Of a stretch of 64,000 nt of DNA, positions 36,475 through 44,113 are shown in pieces. The number at the start of each line of letters is the position of its first letter. Positions within the stretch are counted from its first letter, which is position 1. The notes beneath the pieces are model-generated. The model did not search any database. It was not told where the DNA came from and was given only the letters and a program-made list of their open reading frames with translations. Location of the stretch: the NCBI RefSeq assembly GCF_025398275.1, contig NZ_JAODOR010000017.1, forward strand, positions 1 to 64,000. Reading direction: 5' to 3'. A program made the position numbers and the translations under genes. Source of the DNA: Microbacterium memoriense (lineage in GTDB: Bacteria > Actinomycetota > Actinomycetes > Actinomycetales > Microbacteriaceae).

Positions 36475-37587
36475 TCAGTCCCAAGAACTCAGGATGATCG
36501 CTTCGGTCGGTGGCGCCGGGGATGCCGGGTGCCCGATGTAGCCGATGACTTCCAGGAGCGCGCGCCGCACCTCGGCGGGACGCTCGAGGTGCGGCGCGTG
36601 GCCGACCCCGTCGAGGCTGACCTCGGTGACGGCGCCGCCGGCCGCGCGGTAGGCGTCGAGCACGTCGCGGGTCTGTGCGACCATCTCCTGGGCGGGCGCG
36701 ACATCGGCGCCGGGCCACCCGGGGACGATTCCGACAGCGCCCAGATGGTTCAGATCGAAGTACGAAGCATCCGACACGATCGCGTCGGCGGTGCCGTGCA
36801 CCCACAGGATCGGCGGCTTCTCGGCCAGGTCGATCAGCCCGGACGTGTTGAAATAGCGCGGGGCCATCGTGTTCAGGACGCCGATCGCGCCGGCTGCGAA
36901 TCCCGGCCAATTCTCGCTCGCGACGCCGTCACCGGGATAGTTTCCGGTCGCGGTGGAGGTGGTGTTCATCGACTCGACCCACACATCTTCATGGTCGCTC
37001 GCGTAGCCCGGCGCGACATAGCCCGAGCGGAAGACGCTGCGCGGTGAGGTGGGGGACTCATCGGTCATGTCGCGATCGATGAGCCGCTGCACGAAGTCGG
37101 GATTGGCGCCACCTCCGCCGCATCCGGCGTCATCCTCGGTCAGCCGGGAGCCGTCGCGACGCGTGCCGCCGAAGCCATAGGGCGAGACGGGTGCCTGCAG
37201 AGTGAGCGAGAGCACCGGATGATCGAGGGCGTACTGCATGACGACTCCGCCGCCCATCGACCAGCCGACCAGGTGCGCGGTCTCGATTCCCAGCGCCTCC
37301 AGCGTCGCGTGGACATCATCGCTGAAATCGCGGACCCCCCGTGTCGCGTCGACCGGCAGGCTTTCCGTCCCGCCGAAGCCGCGCAGGTCGATCGCGATGA
37401 CGCGCAGATCGCTCGGCAGATCCTGCATGAGTTCCTGCCAGAACAAGCTGGAAGACACGTTGCCATGGATGAAAACGATCGTGTTCTCGGCAGAATTCTC
37501 GGGGTCGTCGCCGACGCGCTCGAGGATGTTGACGCTCAATCGGTCCGTATCGATGAGGCGTGAACTGATGCCGTCGAAGAGGGTCAT
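36475..37587 (-). CDS. alpha/beta hydrolase
   Basis: 370 residues, larger than usual. Oxyanion region VFIHGNVSSSLFW, nucleophile elbow LVGWSMGGGVVMQYA (catalytic Ser), Asp in ILWVHGTADAIVSD and His in DGVGHAPHLERPAEV. An inserted lid of about 110 residues (residues about 150-260, Gly-, Asp- and Thr-rich) includes a DDAGCGGGGANPDF stretch and RSVFRSGYVAPGYASDHEDV. Close to epoxide-hydrolase/haloalkane-dehalogenase-like fold members; substrate unknown. Its promoter lies 6 nt upstream of the ATG. Confidence 0.83.
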   Translation of the reverse strand: MTLFDGISSRLIDTDRLSVNILERVGDDPENSAENTIVFIHGNVSSSLFWQELMQDLPSDLRVIAIDLRGFGGTESLPVDATRGVRDFSDDVHATLEALGIETAHLVGWSMGGGVVMQYALDHPVLSLTLQAPVSPYGFGGTRRDGSRLTEDDAGCGGGGANPDFVQRLIDRDMTDESPTSPRSVFRSGYVAPGYASDHEDVWVESMNTTSTATGNYPGDGVASENWPGFAAGAIGVLNTMAPRYFNTSGLIDLAEKPPILWVHGTADAIVSDASYFDLNHLGAVGIVPGWPGADVAPAQEMVAQTRDVLDAYRAAGGAVTEVSLDGVGHAPHLERPAEVRRALLEVIGYIGHPASPAPPTEAIILSSWD

Positions 37588-37593
37588 GACCCG

Positions 37594-37599
37594 ACTATA
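37594..37599 (-). promoter_or_regulatory. -10 box of the alpha/beta hydrolase gene
   Basis: TATAGT on the minus strand, followed by 6 nt and then ATG 37587. This spacing puts the transcription start on or next to the start codon, so the mRNA is probably leaderless. A convincing -35 was not found. Confidence 0.45.
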
Positions 37600-37680
37600 G
37601 TCCTCCCGTTTGAAGGTGAATATGGCCTCGACAAGAGGGATGCCGACCCCTGTCAGGACGGCCGATGACAGACTGGGAGA

Positions 37681-38517
37681 ATGGCGAATGACACCCTTCC
37701 CTCGATCGCGATCCTCGGCGCCGGCTCGATGGGTGGTGCGATCCTCCAGGGGTTGGTGCGCTCCGGTCAGGCGTCGCAGGTGACCGTCACCAACCGCACG
37801 TCAGCGAAGGCCGCTGCTCTTTCCGAGCTCACCGGTGTCACGAGCCTGTCGCTCGAAGCAGACCCGACCGCGAATGTCACGGCCGCGGCATCGGCCGATG
37901 TCATCCTCGTTGGCGTGAAGCCGGTCCTCGTGCCCGAACTCCTGCGCGAGATCGCGCCGGTGCTCCGCCCGGGCACCGTGCTCGTGAGTCTCGCTGCCGG
38001 TGTGACGATCGACACATTCGAGGAGATCGTGGGGGAGGGCATCGCCGTGCTGCGGTCCATGCCCAACACTCCGGCGGTCGTGGGCAAGGCAGTGACCGGA
38101 GTGTCGGCGGGGCCCAGCGCGTCGTCCGCGGAGGCGGCCCTCGTTCGACGCTTGTTCGAGACCTGCGGCGCGGTGATCGAGCTTCCGGAAGCGCAGATCG
38201 ACGCGCTGTCGACGATCTCCGGCTCCGGCCCGGCGTATGTCTTCCTCCTGATCGAAGATCTCACCGAAGCGGCGCGCGGCAAGGGCTTCTCCGACGCCGA
38301 CGCGCGCCTCATGGCGGAACAGACCTTCATCGGCGCTGCCGCGCTGCTGGCGGCGACGGGTGAAGACCCCGCCGAGCTCCGTCGCCGGGTGACGAGCCCC
38401 AAGGGAACGACCGAGCGAGCGATCGCCGTGCTGCAGGGCGCGCATCTCGACGGCGTCTTCGCCGAGGCGACGGATGCCGCTCTCGCCCGCGCGAAGGAAA
38501 TGGCCGCCGGCGCCTGA
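37681..38517 (+). CDS. proC: pyrroline-5-carboxylate reductase
   Basis: 278 residues. NADPH-dependent last step of proline synthesis. Rossmann loop IAILGAGSMGGAILQGLV, VILVGVKPVLVPELLREI, VLRSMPNTPAVVGKAVTGVS, and the C-terminal ISGSGPAYVFLLIEDL and VTSPKGTTERAIAVL substrate-binding segments. GGGAG is 2-6 bases before ATG 37681. Three genes on, the HTH-bS22-glutaredoxin group recalls the M. tuberculosis order proC-Rv0500A-Rv0500B. Confidence 0.96.
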   Translation: MANDTLPSIAILGAGSMGGAILQGLVRSGQASQVTVTNRTSAKAAALSELTGVTSLSLEADPTANVTAAASADVILVGVKPVLVPELLREIAPVLRPGTVLVSLAAGVTIDTFEEIVGEGIAVLRSMPNTPAVVGKAVTGVSAGPSASSAEAALVRRLFETCGAVIELPEAQIDALSTISGSGPAYVFLLIEDLTEAARGKGFSDADARLMAEQTFIGAAALLAATGEDPAELRRRVTSPKGTTERAIAVLQGAHLDGVFAEATDAALARAKEMAAGA

Positions 38518-38523
38518 GCCTCC

Positions 38524-39195
38524 TCAGCGGTCGAGGCCGGCGAAACGCTCGATGTCGCTGTTGGTGCCCGAGACGATGATGAGGTCGTGGTTGGTCACGA
38601 CGGTGTCGGCCTCGGCGTACCGGAACGGCTTGCCCGGGCTCTTCACGCCCACGATGGTCACGTGGTACTTCGAGCGCACGCCGGATTCGTTGAGCCCGAC
38701 GCCGCGGATGAACTTCGGGGGATACATCTTCGCGAGGACGAAGTCGTCATCGAAGCGGATGAAGTCCAGCATCCGACCGCTCACGAGGTGGGCGACGCGC
38801 TCGCCGGCCTCACGCTCGGGGTAGATGACGTGGTTGGCGCCGACGCGCGCGAGGATCTTGCCGTGGCTCTGCGAGACCGCCTTCGCCCAGATCTGCGGAA
38901 CCTTCAGGTCGACGAGGTTCGCCGTGATCAGCACGGATGCTTCGATCGAGGAGCCGACGGCGACGACGGCAACCTGGAAATCCTGCGCGCCGATCTGCTT
39001 GAGCGCGTCGATGTTCTTCGCATCGGCCTGGACCGTGTGCGTGACGCGCTCCGACCACTTCTGCACGAGGTCGAGACTCTCGTCGATCGCGAGCACCTCC
39101 CGCTCGAGCCGGTCCAGTTCGCCCGCACAGGCGGCACCGAACCGACCGAGGCCGATCACGAGAACGGGGGCATCGCTTCGCAGCTGCTCAACCAA
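38524..39195 (-). CDS. Trk/Ktr potassium uptake regulator (RCK protein)
   Basis: 223 residues. The RCK-N Rossmann domain starts VLVIGLGRFGAACAGELDRL with the acidic end of strand 2 in LAIDES, binding NAD(H) or ATP/ADP; the C-terminal RCK-C (TrkA-C) domain is about residues 140-223. A peripheral cytoplasmic gating ring for the adjacent channel. Its ATG overlaps the end of the TrkH/KtrB gene by 8 bases, so the two subunits are cotranslated. Size and single RCK unit fit KtrA rather than the doubled E. coli TrkA. Confidence 0.92.
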   Translation of the reverse strand: MVEQLRSDAPVLVIGLGRFGAACAGELDRLEREVLAIDESLDLVQKWSERVTHTVQADAKNIDALKQIGAQDFQVAVVAVGSSIEASVLITANLVDLKVPQIWAKAVSQSHGKILARVGANHVIYPEREAGERVAHLVSGRMLDFIRFDDDFVLAKMYPPKFIRGVGLNESGVRSKYHVTIVGVKSPGKPFRYAEADTVVTNHDLIIVSGTNSDIERFAGLDR

Positions 39196-40630
39196 CGATG
39201 GGCCTTTCCACGGGCAGCGAATAGTGCTGCGAACGGGACGTCGCGGCCACGGCCGCGGCGAGAGTCACTGTACCAACGCGACCCATGAAGATGGTGGCGG
39301 CCAGGACGTAGACGGCCGGATCGGGGAGCTCTGCCGTGAGTCCCGTCGAGAGGCCGACCGTGCCGAAACCGGAGATGACGTCGAACAGCACTTCGGCGAT
39401 GTCGGCTTGGGTGATCTGCGCGATCGTGATGGTCGAGATCGCGACGATCGTCGATCCCCATGCGACGACCGACAGAGCCACGCGCTGGACATCGCTGGGA
39501 ATCCGGCGTCCGAACGCCTCGACGCTCTGTCGACCTCTCGCCTCGGAGAAGACCGCGAGGGCGAGCACAGCGAGTGTCGTCACCTTGATGCCACCCGCCG
39601 TCGACGCGGACCCGCCACCGACGAACATGAGCATCGAACCCACAACGAGCGAGGAGCCGTGCAGTTCACCGACGTCGACGACGGCGAATCCGCCGGAGCG
39701 GGTCATCGCCGAGAGGAAGAACGCCTGGAACGTGGTGTCCCAGGCCTCCATGGAGCCGAGGGTCTTCGGGTTGTTGTACTCGAGGAGCAAGAACACCGCG
39801 GCGCCCGCGATGAAAAGGGTCGTGGTGGTGATGAGGGTCAACTTGGCGTGGAGCGACCAACGCCGCACGTGGAAGTGGTGCTTCCACAGGGTGTAGATCA
39901 CCGGGAAGCCGATCGACCCGAGGAAGACGCCGGCCATCAGAACGGTCAGAAAGAAGTAGTTGTCGGCGAACGCCGCCACCCCGCCGACGTTGGGGGTGAA
40001 GCCGGTGTTCGTGAACGACATCGCCGAGTAGTACAGCGACTCCCACAGTGCGGTGAGCGGGTGGACCCCGCTGGCCAGCATGGCGGGGTAGAGGAGCACC
40101 GCGAGGACGGCCTCGATCACGAGCGTGGACAGCGCGACGGTCGCCAGCAGCTGGCCGACTTCTCCGAGCCGCACCGTCTGGCCCTCGTTGACCGGCCCAC
40201 CGTGAGCGCGCATCGGGTTGCTGTCACCGGCGGCGATGAGCTTCGCGCGCAAGCCGAGTCGCTTGGAGATGACGAGACCGAGGATCGAGGCGAGAGTCAG
40301 CACGCCCATGGCGCCGACATTCACGCCGAGATAGATCACGGCATTGCCGAACGGTGACCAGGTCGTGGCCATGGCCACTGTGCTGAGGCCCGTGACGCAG
40401 ATCGTGGAGACGGCGGTGAAGAGCGCATCGGCGAAAGGAAGTGGACGCCCGTCCGCCGCAGCCATCGGCAGGGACAGCAAAGCGGTGAAGATCAGGATCA
40501 GGGTGGAGAAGACCAGGATCGCGAACCGTGACGGTGATGCGGTGGCGAGTTCGCGTGCTGCGCGGCCGAATCGGCGCAGCGTCTGAGCCATGGCGTGACG
40601 GGTGCGCACACCGACGGTGTCGCCCGTCAT
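39188..40630 (-). CDS. TrkH/KtrB family potassium transporter subunit
   Basis: 480 residues, about eight to ten hydrophobic helices arranged as four M1-P-M2 repeats. Selectivity-filter glycines are visible as STICVTGLSTV, SFTNTGFTPN, MTRSGGFAVVD and GFGTVGLSTGLT. It forms the K+ pore gated by the RCK protein encoded next. The ATG at 40630 is supported by an AAAGGGG ribosome-binding site 8-9 bases upstream; ATG 40591 is an internal alternative. Divergent from the ArsR gene. Confidence 0.92.
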   Translation of the reverse strand: MTGDTVGVRTRHAMAQTLRRFGRAARELATASPSRFAILVFSTLILIFTALLSLPMAAADGRPLPFADALFTAVSTICVTGLSTVAMATTWSPFGNAVIYLGVNVGAMGVLTLASILGLVISKRLGLRAKLIAAGDSNPMRAHGGPVNEGQTVRLGEVGQLLATVALSTLVIEAVLAVLLYPAMLASGVHPLTALWESLYYSAMSFTNTGFTPNVGGVAAFADNYFFLTVLMAGVFLGSIGFPVIYTLWKHHFHVRRWSLHAKLTLITTTTLFIAGAAVFLLLEYNNPKTLGSMEAWDTTFQAFFLSAMTRSGGFAVVDVGELHGSSLVVGSMLMFVGGGSASTAGGIKVTTLAVLALAVFSEARGRQSVEAFGRRIPSDVQRVALSVVAWGSTIVAISTITIAQITQADIAEVLFDVISGFGTVGLSTGLTAELPDPAVYVLAATIFMGRVGTVTLAAAVAATSRSQHYSLPVERPIVG

Positions 40631-40697
40631 CTCACGCCCCTTTCGATCAAGATCGTTGTCATGGTACTCCGGGCGCCGCGCGGACTAACCTAATGTC

Positions 40698-41105
40698 ATG
40701 GCGGACATCTTCGACGTGATCGCCGACGGAACCCGTCGGGATATTCTGCAGCTTCTGCGCGAGCGAGGGAGCAGCGGTGTGCGGGGGACGAGCGTGTCGC
40801 ACATCGTCGCCGAGCTCGGTGTCAGCCAGCCCACCGTCTCCAAGCACCTCAAGGTCTTGCGCGAAGCAGAACTCGTGTCGGTGCGCGAAGAAGGTCAGCA
40901 CCGGTTCTACAGCCTGTCCGCCGCCCCGCTCGACGAGGTCGACGACTGGCTCGTTCCGTTCTTCGACGACGGATCGCTCCTCCTCGACGACGGTGCATCG
41001 TCGCTTCCGGACTCCGCGGCGCACGCGGCGGAGCTCGTCGGGCGTGCGGCAGCGTCGGCCAAGCACGCGTGGGACAGCGCCCTGAAGAAGCTTCCCGGCC
41101 GGTGA
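40698..41105 (+). CDS. ArsR-family winged-helix regulator
   Basis: 135 residues. The HTH is ADGTRRDILQLLRE, then SVSHIVAELGVSQPTVSKHLKVLREAELVSVREEGQHRFY with the recognition helix SQPTVSKHLKVL. The usual metal-binding Cys pair (ELCVC in helix 3 of ArsR) is absent, and the C-terminal 60 residues are acidic, so it is not a typical metal sensor. Close to the potassium uptake genes but divergent from them. A TAACCT box 6 nt upstream of ATG 40698 suggests a leaderless message. Confidence 0.88.
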   Translation: MADIFDVIADGTRRDILQLLRERGSSGVRGTSVSHIVAELGVSQPTVSKHLKVLREAELVSVREEGQHRFYSLSAAPLDEVDDWLVPFFDDGSLLLDDGASSLPDSAAHAAELVGRAAASAKHAWDSALKKLPGR

Positions 41106-41132
41106 GCACGGAAACCACATCCGTCTCATAGG

Positions 41133-41162
41133 TTTACACGCGTAGCACTGGCACCCTAGGCT
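41133..41162 (+). promoter_or_regulatory. promoter of the HTH/bS22 group
   Basis: -35 TTTACA (41133-41138), 18-nt spacer and -10 TAGGCT (41157-41162) precede the HTH gene by about 35 nt; a GGGGG stretch serves as ribosome-binding site before ATG 41198. Both boxes match four of six bases of the sigma70 consensus. Confidence 0.45.
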
Positions 41163-41197
41163 GTGACCAGCATTTTTCTACACACTGGGGGTCGTCG

Positions 41198-41389
41198 ATG
41201 TCGGAGCTGTCTGACGTGCGTTTCTTGACGGTCGCCGAAGTGGCGGAGTTGATGCGCGTGTCGAAGATGACCGTGTACCGCCTCGTCCACGCCGGCGAGC
41301 TCCCTGCGGTGCGCTTCGGACGCAGCTATCGGGTGCCCGAAACGGCCGTCACCGCAGCTCTGCAACGTCCTATCGCCGACGTCGGCTAG
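41198..41389 (+). CDS. excisionase-like (MerR/BldC-type) helix-turn-helix protein
   Basis: 63 residues, essentially one winged-helix HTH: FLTVAEVAELMRVSKMTVYR, LVHAGELPAVRFGRSYRVPE and a terminal helix. It matches the excisionase/BldC group that binds DNA as head-to-tail oligomers in actinobacteria. Not part of a mobile element here: it sits directly ahead of the gene for ribosomal protein bS22, the same order as Rv0500A-Rv0500B in M. tuberculosis, so a housekeeping regulatory role is likely. Confidence 0.88.
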   Translation: MSELSDVRFLTVAEVAELMRVSKMTVYRLVHAGELPAVRFGRSYRVPETAVTAALQRPIADVG

Positions 41390-41399
41390 ACTGTCCCGA

Positions 41400-41446
41400 G
41401 GGCAATTCTCGGATTGCCCGATCCCGGACGCGAACGATCCGCGTCC
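41400..41446 (+). ncRNA. two tandem hairpins in the leader of the bS22 gene
   Basis: Hairpin 1: GGGCAAT (41400-41406), 6-nt loop, ATTGCCC (41413-41419). Hairpin 2: GGACGCG (41426-41432), 7-nt loop, CGCGTCC (41440-41446). Both stems are perfect over 7 bp, separated by 6 nt, and lie wholly in the 83-nt gap between the HTH stop codon and the bS22 GTG. A TAGACT box (41387-41392) just before could start an RNA at the foot of hairpin 1. A structured 5' leader, perhaps for autoregulation, is inferred. Confidence 0.5.
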
Positions 41447-41472
41447 AGACCCCTGACATAGTGAGGTTTTCC

Positions 41473-41571
41473 GTGGGTTCTGTCATCAAGAAGCGCCGCA
41501 AGCGTATGGCGAAGAAGAAGCACCGCAAACTGCTTCGCAAGACTCGCCACCAGCGCCGCAACAAGAAGTAA
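41473..41571 (+). CDS. small ribosomal protein bS22 (AURKAIP1/COX24-domain), 32 residues
   Basis: A tiny, extremely basic protein starting at GTG 41473 with GTGAGG 7 bases upstream: MGSVIKKRRKRMAKKKHRKL for the first 20 residues, then LRKTRHQRRNKK, with 20 Lys/Arg out of 32. This matches the actinobacterial 30S subunit protein bS22, related to the C-terminus of mitochondrial COX24/AURKAIP1, which binds 16S rRNA. It lies between the excisionase-like HTH gene and a glutaredoxin gene and is followed by a good intrinsic terminator. Confidence 0.93.
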   Translation: MGSVIKKRRKRMAKKKHRKLLRKTRHQRRNKK

Positions 41572-41587
41572 TCGCGGCACGCACACC

Positions 41588-41616
41588 GAACGCCTGTCCT
41601 CACGGACGGGCGTTTC
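41588..41616 (+). terminator. intrinsic terminator after bS22
   Basis: CGCCTGTCC (41591-41599), loop TCAC, GGACGGGCG (41604-41612): nine pairs with one T-G wobble, extended by two A-T pairs from the flanking AA and TT, followed by TTTCGTGTCT. Best terminator in the window; it separates bS22 from the glutaredoxin gene. Confidence 0.7.
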
Positions 41617-41644
41617 GTGTCTGCGGGCTGGCAGGATGGATGCT

Positions 41645-41911
41645 GTGACCACCCTCACGATCATCTCCAAGCCTGATTGCCATCTGTGCGATGTCGCACG
41701 GGAGATCATCGAGCAGGTCACCGCGGAACTGCCGGAGGGTGCCGTCGACATCGAGGAGTTCTCGATCCTCGATGACAAGGCGCTCTACGACCAGTGGTGG
41801 GAGAAGATCCCGGTCGTCTTGATCGATGACCGATTGCACGCGCACTGGCGCCTGTCCGCTGAACGGCTGCGGACGGCCCTCGACACCGCGCACGACAAGG
41901 AGCAGACATGA
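41645..41911 (+). CDS. glutaredoxin-like family protein (DUF836 type)
   Basis: 88 residues from GTG 41645 (CAGGA about 8 bases upstream; ATG 41636 in the same frame is possible). The thioredoxin-fold opening TTLTIISKPDCHLCDVAREI carries the redox pair C-H-L-C, and IPVVLIDDRLHAHWRLSAERL holds the cis-proline. These small proteins reduce disulfides in actinobacteria and are usually adjacent to hem or proC region genes. The stop overlaps the next gene by ATGA. Confidence 0.88.
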   Translation: MTTLTIISKPDCHLCDVAREIIEQVTAELPEGAVDIEEFSILDDKALYDQWWEKIPVVLIDDRLHAHWRLSAERLRTALDTAHDKEQT

Positions 41912-42207
41912 TCCGACACATCGTCACGTGGGCAATGGCGGCCACCGATGCCCCGACGCGGGCCGCGCATGCCGCCGAGGTCGCTGAGCGGCTCCAGGCG
42001 CTGGACGGAGTCGTCGAGTCGATCCGATCGCTGTCGGTTGGAGTGAACGCGCTGGACATCGCCGGCAACGCCGATGTCGCTCTCGTCGCCGACTTCGACG
42101 ACGCGGCCGGGCTCGAGGCCTATCAGACCCACCCGGCCCACCAGGCGGTCGTGGGCTTCATCCGCAGCGTGACCGGCAGTCGCTCCGCGGTCGACGTCGA
42201 GATCTGA
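41908..42207 (+). CDS. Dabb (stress-responsive alpha/beta barrel) domain protein
   Basis: 99 residues. MIRHIVTWAM opening, then VESIRSLSVGVNAL and ADVALVADFDDAAGLEAYQTHPAHQAVV, the signature of the Dabb dimeric ferredoxin-like barrel (H-P-x-H region). Members include plant stress proteins and bacterial enzymes of polyketide or phenolic metabolism; many have no known function. Coupled to the glutaredoxin gene. Confidence 0.9.
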   Translation: MIRHIVTWAMAATDAPTRAAHAAEVAERLQALDGVVESIRSLSVGVNALDIAGNADVALVADFDDAAGLEAYQTHPAHQAVVGFIRSVTGSRSAVDVEI

Positions 42208-42218
42208 GCGCAGGCCCG

Positions 42219-43322
42219 TTACCGGGCTCGTACGGTGACCGGCTCAGCGGCCACGGCGATCCGCACTCGCTCGCCGTAGTCCACTCGTTCGGTGGCGGAG
42301 TGCTGGATGCGCACGAGCGTGCGGTCGTCGGTGCGGACGAGCGTGCGTCGGTAGCTGCCGAGGAAGGTGCTCTCCTCGACGACGGCTGCGACACCCGGCA
42401 GGGACGCCGGCACGAGTCGGACGTTCTCGGGGCGGACGAAGACATCCACGGGGCCGTCGAGAGCGGCGCCGTGCACCGGAAGACGGACGCCCCACACCGT
42501 CACCGCCCCACCCTCGGCAACACCGGGGACCACGCTGGAGAGACCGACGAACGCCGCAACCTGCGCCGTCGCGGGCCGCAGGTAGAGATCTTCGGGAGTG
42601 CCGATCTGCTCGATGCGTCCGGCATCCATGACGGCGATGCGGTCGGAGACGGCCAGCGCTTCTTCTTGGTCGTGGGTCACGAACACGGTCGTGATCCCGA
42701 GGCGAAGCTGGATCCGGCGGATCTCGTCCCGTAACTGCACGCGGACCTTTGCGTCGAGGGCGGAGAGCGGTTCGTCCAGTAGCAGTACGCGTGGCTCAGT
42801 GACGAGCGCCCGCGCGAGAGCCACGCGCTGCTGTTGGCCACCGGAGAGTTGATGCGGGAACCGATCGCCGAGGTGGCCGAGGCCGACGAGGTCGAGTGCA
42901 TCCGCAGCGCGACGAGATGCGTCGGCGCGGCCGACCCCGCGGCGGCGGAGCCCGAACGCCGCGTTGTCGACGACACGAAGATGCGGGAACAACGAGTAGG
43001 ACTGGAACACCATGCCGATGTCGCGTCGGTTGGTCGGCAGGTTCGACACGTCTCTGTCGCCAAGAAGGACCGCCCCTTCGGTCGCCTGTTCGAGTCCCGC
43101 GAGAACCCGCAGGGCCGTCGTCTTGCCGCAGCCCGACGGCCCCAGAAGCGAGACGAACTCGCCGGGTGCGATGTTCAGGTCGACGCCGTGGAGCACGCGT
43201 GTCGATCCGTAGTCCTTCACGATGCCGCGGAACTCGACCCGCGTTCCGACGGCCGGGTCGGAGAGGAGGGCATTGTCCGCGGTGCTCGGGAACGCTCGCG
43301 TGAGATGGTCGGCAGTGGTCAT
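42219..43322 (-). CDS. ABC importer ATP-binding subunit
   Basis: 367 residues. Walker A LLGPSGCGKTT (about 60-69), Q-loop FQSYSLFPHLRV, signature LSGGQQQRVALARAL, Walker B VLLLDEPLSALDAKV, H-loop VTHDQEEALA, then a C-terminal TOBE domain (AFVGLSSVVPGVAEGGAVTVWG and on). Belongs to the polyamine/iron/phosphonate-type (PotA/FbpC-like) ATPases. ATG 43322 overlaps the stop of the permease gene by ATGA. Last gene of a four-gene importer operon. Confidence 0.94.
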   Translation of the reverse strand: MTTADHLTRAFPSTADNALLSDPAVGTRVEFRGIVKDYGSTRVLHGVDLNIAPGEFVSLLGPSGCGKTTALRVLAGLEQATEGAVLLGDRDVSNLPTNRRDIGMVFQSYSLFPHLRVVDNAAFGLRRRGVGRADASRRAADALDLVGLGHLGDRFPHQLSGGQQQRVALARALVTEPRVLLLDEPLSALDAKVRVQLRDEIRRIQLRLGITTVFVTHDQEEALAVSDRIAVMDAGRIEQIGTPEDLYLRPATAQVAAFVGLSSVVPGVAEGGAVTVWGVRLPVHGAALDGPVDVFVRPENVRLVPASLPGVAAVVEESTFLGSYRRTLVRTDDRTLVRIQHSATERVDYGERVRIAVAAEPVTVRAR

Positions 43323-44113
43323 GCCCGGGCCTTTCCGGCGCGCGAGCGAGCCGCGCGACCGAGGAGGAGAAGAAGGAGGAAGACGAACAGAAGCGACAGC
43401 AGGGTGAACATCGCCGAGGCATATGGATCGATCTTGTTCGAGACCACGAGGGCCGTCTGCAGCACCTGTCGGTTGAGGAGCGACGCGATCGTGAACTCGC
43501 CCAGCACGACGGCCACCGAGATGAGGGAGGCGGCGAGCAGTCCTTGGCGGAGGTTCGGGATGAGTGCGTGGGCGAGAACGGCCGGCCAACCTGCGCCGAG
43601 CGATCGAGCGGCCTCGGCGAGGGTCTTCAGATCGACCGCGTCGATCGAGGCCTTGATCGACCGGTACGCGAAGGGGAGCACCGTGATCCCGTACGCGAAG
43701 GCGAGGGTCCACGCGCCGGTGCCGAGCGCGCGTCCGATCTGCAGATAGATCGGAGCGAGACCGACGACCAGGACGATCGCGGGGATCGAGATCGGCAGCA
43801 GCACGACGAACTCGAACATGCTCGCGAGCCGCGGGAAGCGCAGCTCGACGAGGATCATCGTCGGGAGGAGAAGCAGCAGCACGATCGCGACGGTGACGAC
43901 CGCGAGGATCAGAGAATTGCCGAGCCCGGTCCAGATCGGCGTCAGTATTTGCGTATTGGCGGGGTCGAAGACTCGGATCCAGTTGTCGAGCGAGTAGCCG
44001 TCACCGTCGCGGAACGTGTACAGCAGCGTCGCGACGAGCGGGATGGCGAAGACGATGCCGACGCTCAGACCGATCACCCATCGCGTGGCGCGGGACGGTG
44101 CGATGCCCTTCAT
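43319..44113 (-). CDS. ABC importer permease 2 (PotC-like)
   Basis: 264 residues with about six helices. The inner EAA loop ALAEAARSLGAGWPAVLAHALIP, where the family motif E-A-A---G---------I-x-L-P is clear, docks onto the ATPase. ATG 44113 overlaps the stop of permease 1 (ATGA). Together they make the heterodimeric membrane channel. Confidence 0.92.
   Translation of the reverse strand: MKGIAPSRATRWVIGLSVGIVFAIPLVATLLYTFRDGDGYSLDNWIRVFDPANTQILTPIWTGLGNSLILAVVTVAIVLLLLLPTMILVELRFPRLASMFEFVVLLPISIPAIVLVVGLAPIYLQIGRALGTGAWTLAFAYGITVLPFAYRSIKASIDAVDLKTLAEAARSLGAGWPAVLAHALIPNLRQGLLAASLISVAVVLGEFTIASLLNRQVLQTALVVSNKIDPYASAMFTLLSLLFVFLLLLLLGRAARSRAGKARA

Noticed and set aside
41198..41389. Excisionase-like gene as a sign of an integrated element
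   Set aside because: No integrase or attachment repeats nearby; the gene is in a conserved housekeeping context with bS22 and proC.
42213..42228. GCCCG-TTAC-CGGGC hairpin as terminator between Dabb and ABC genes
   Set aside because: Only five pairs, no T-run, and it overlaps the end of the ABC gene.
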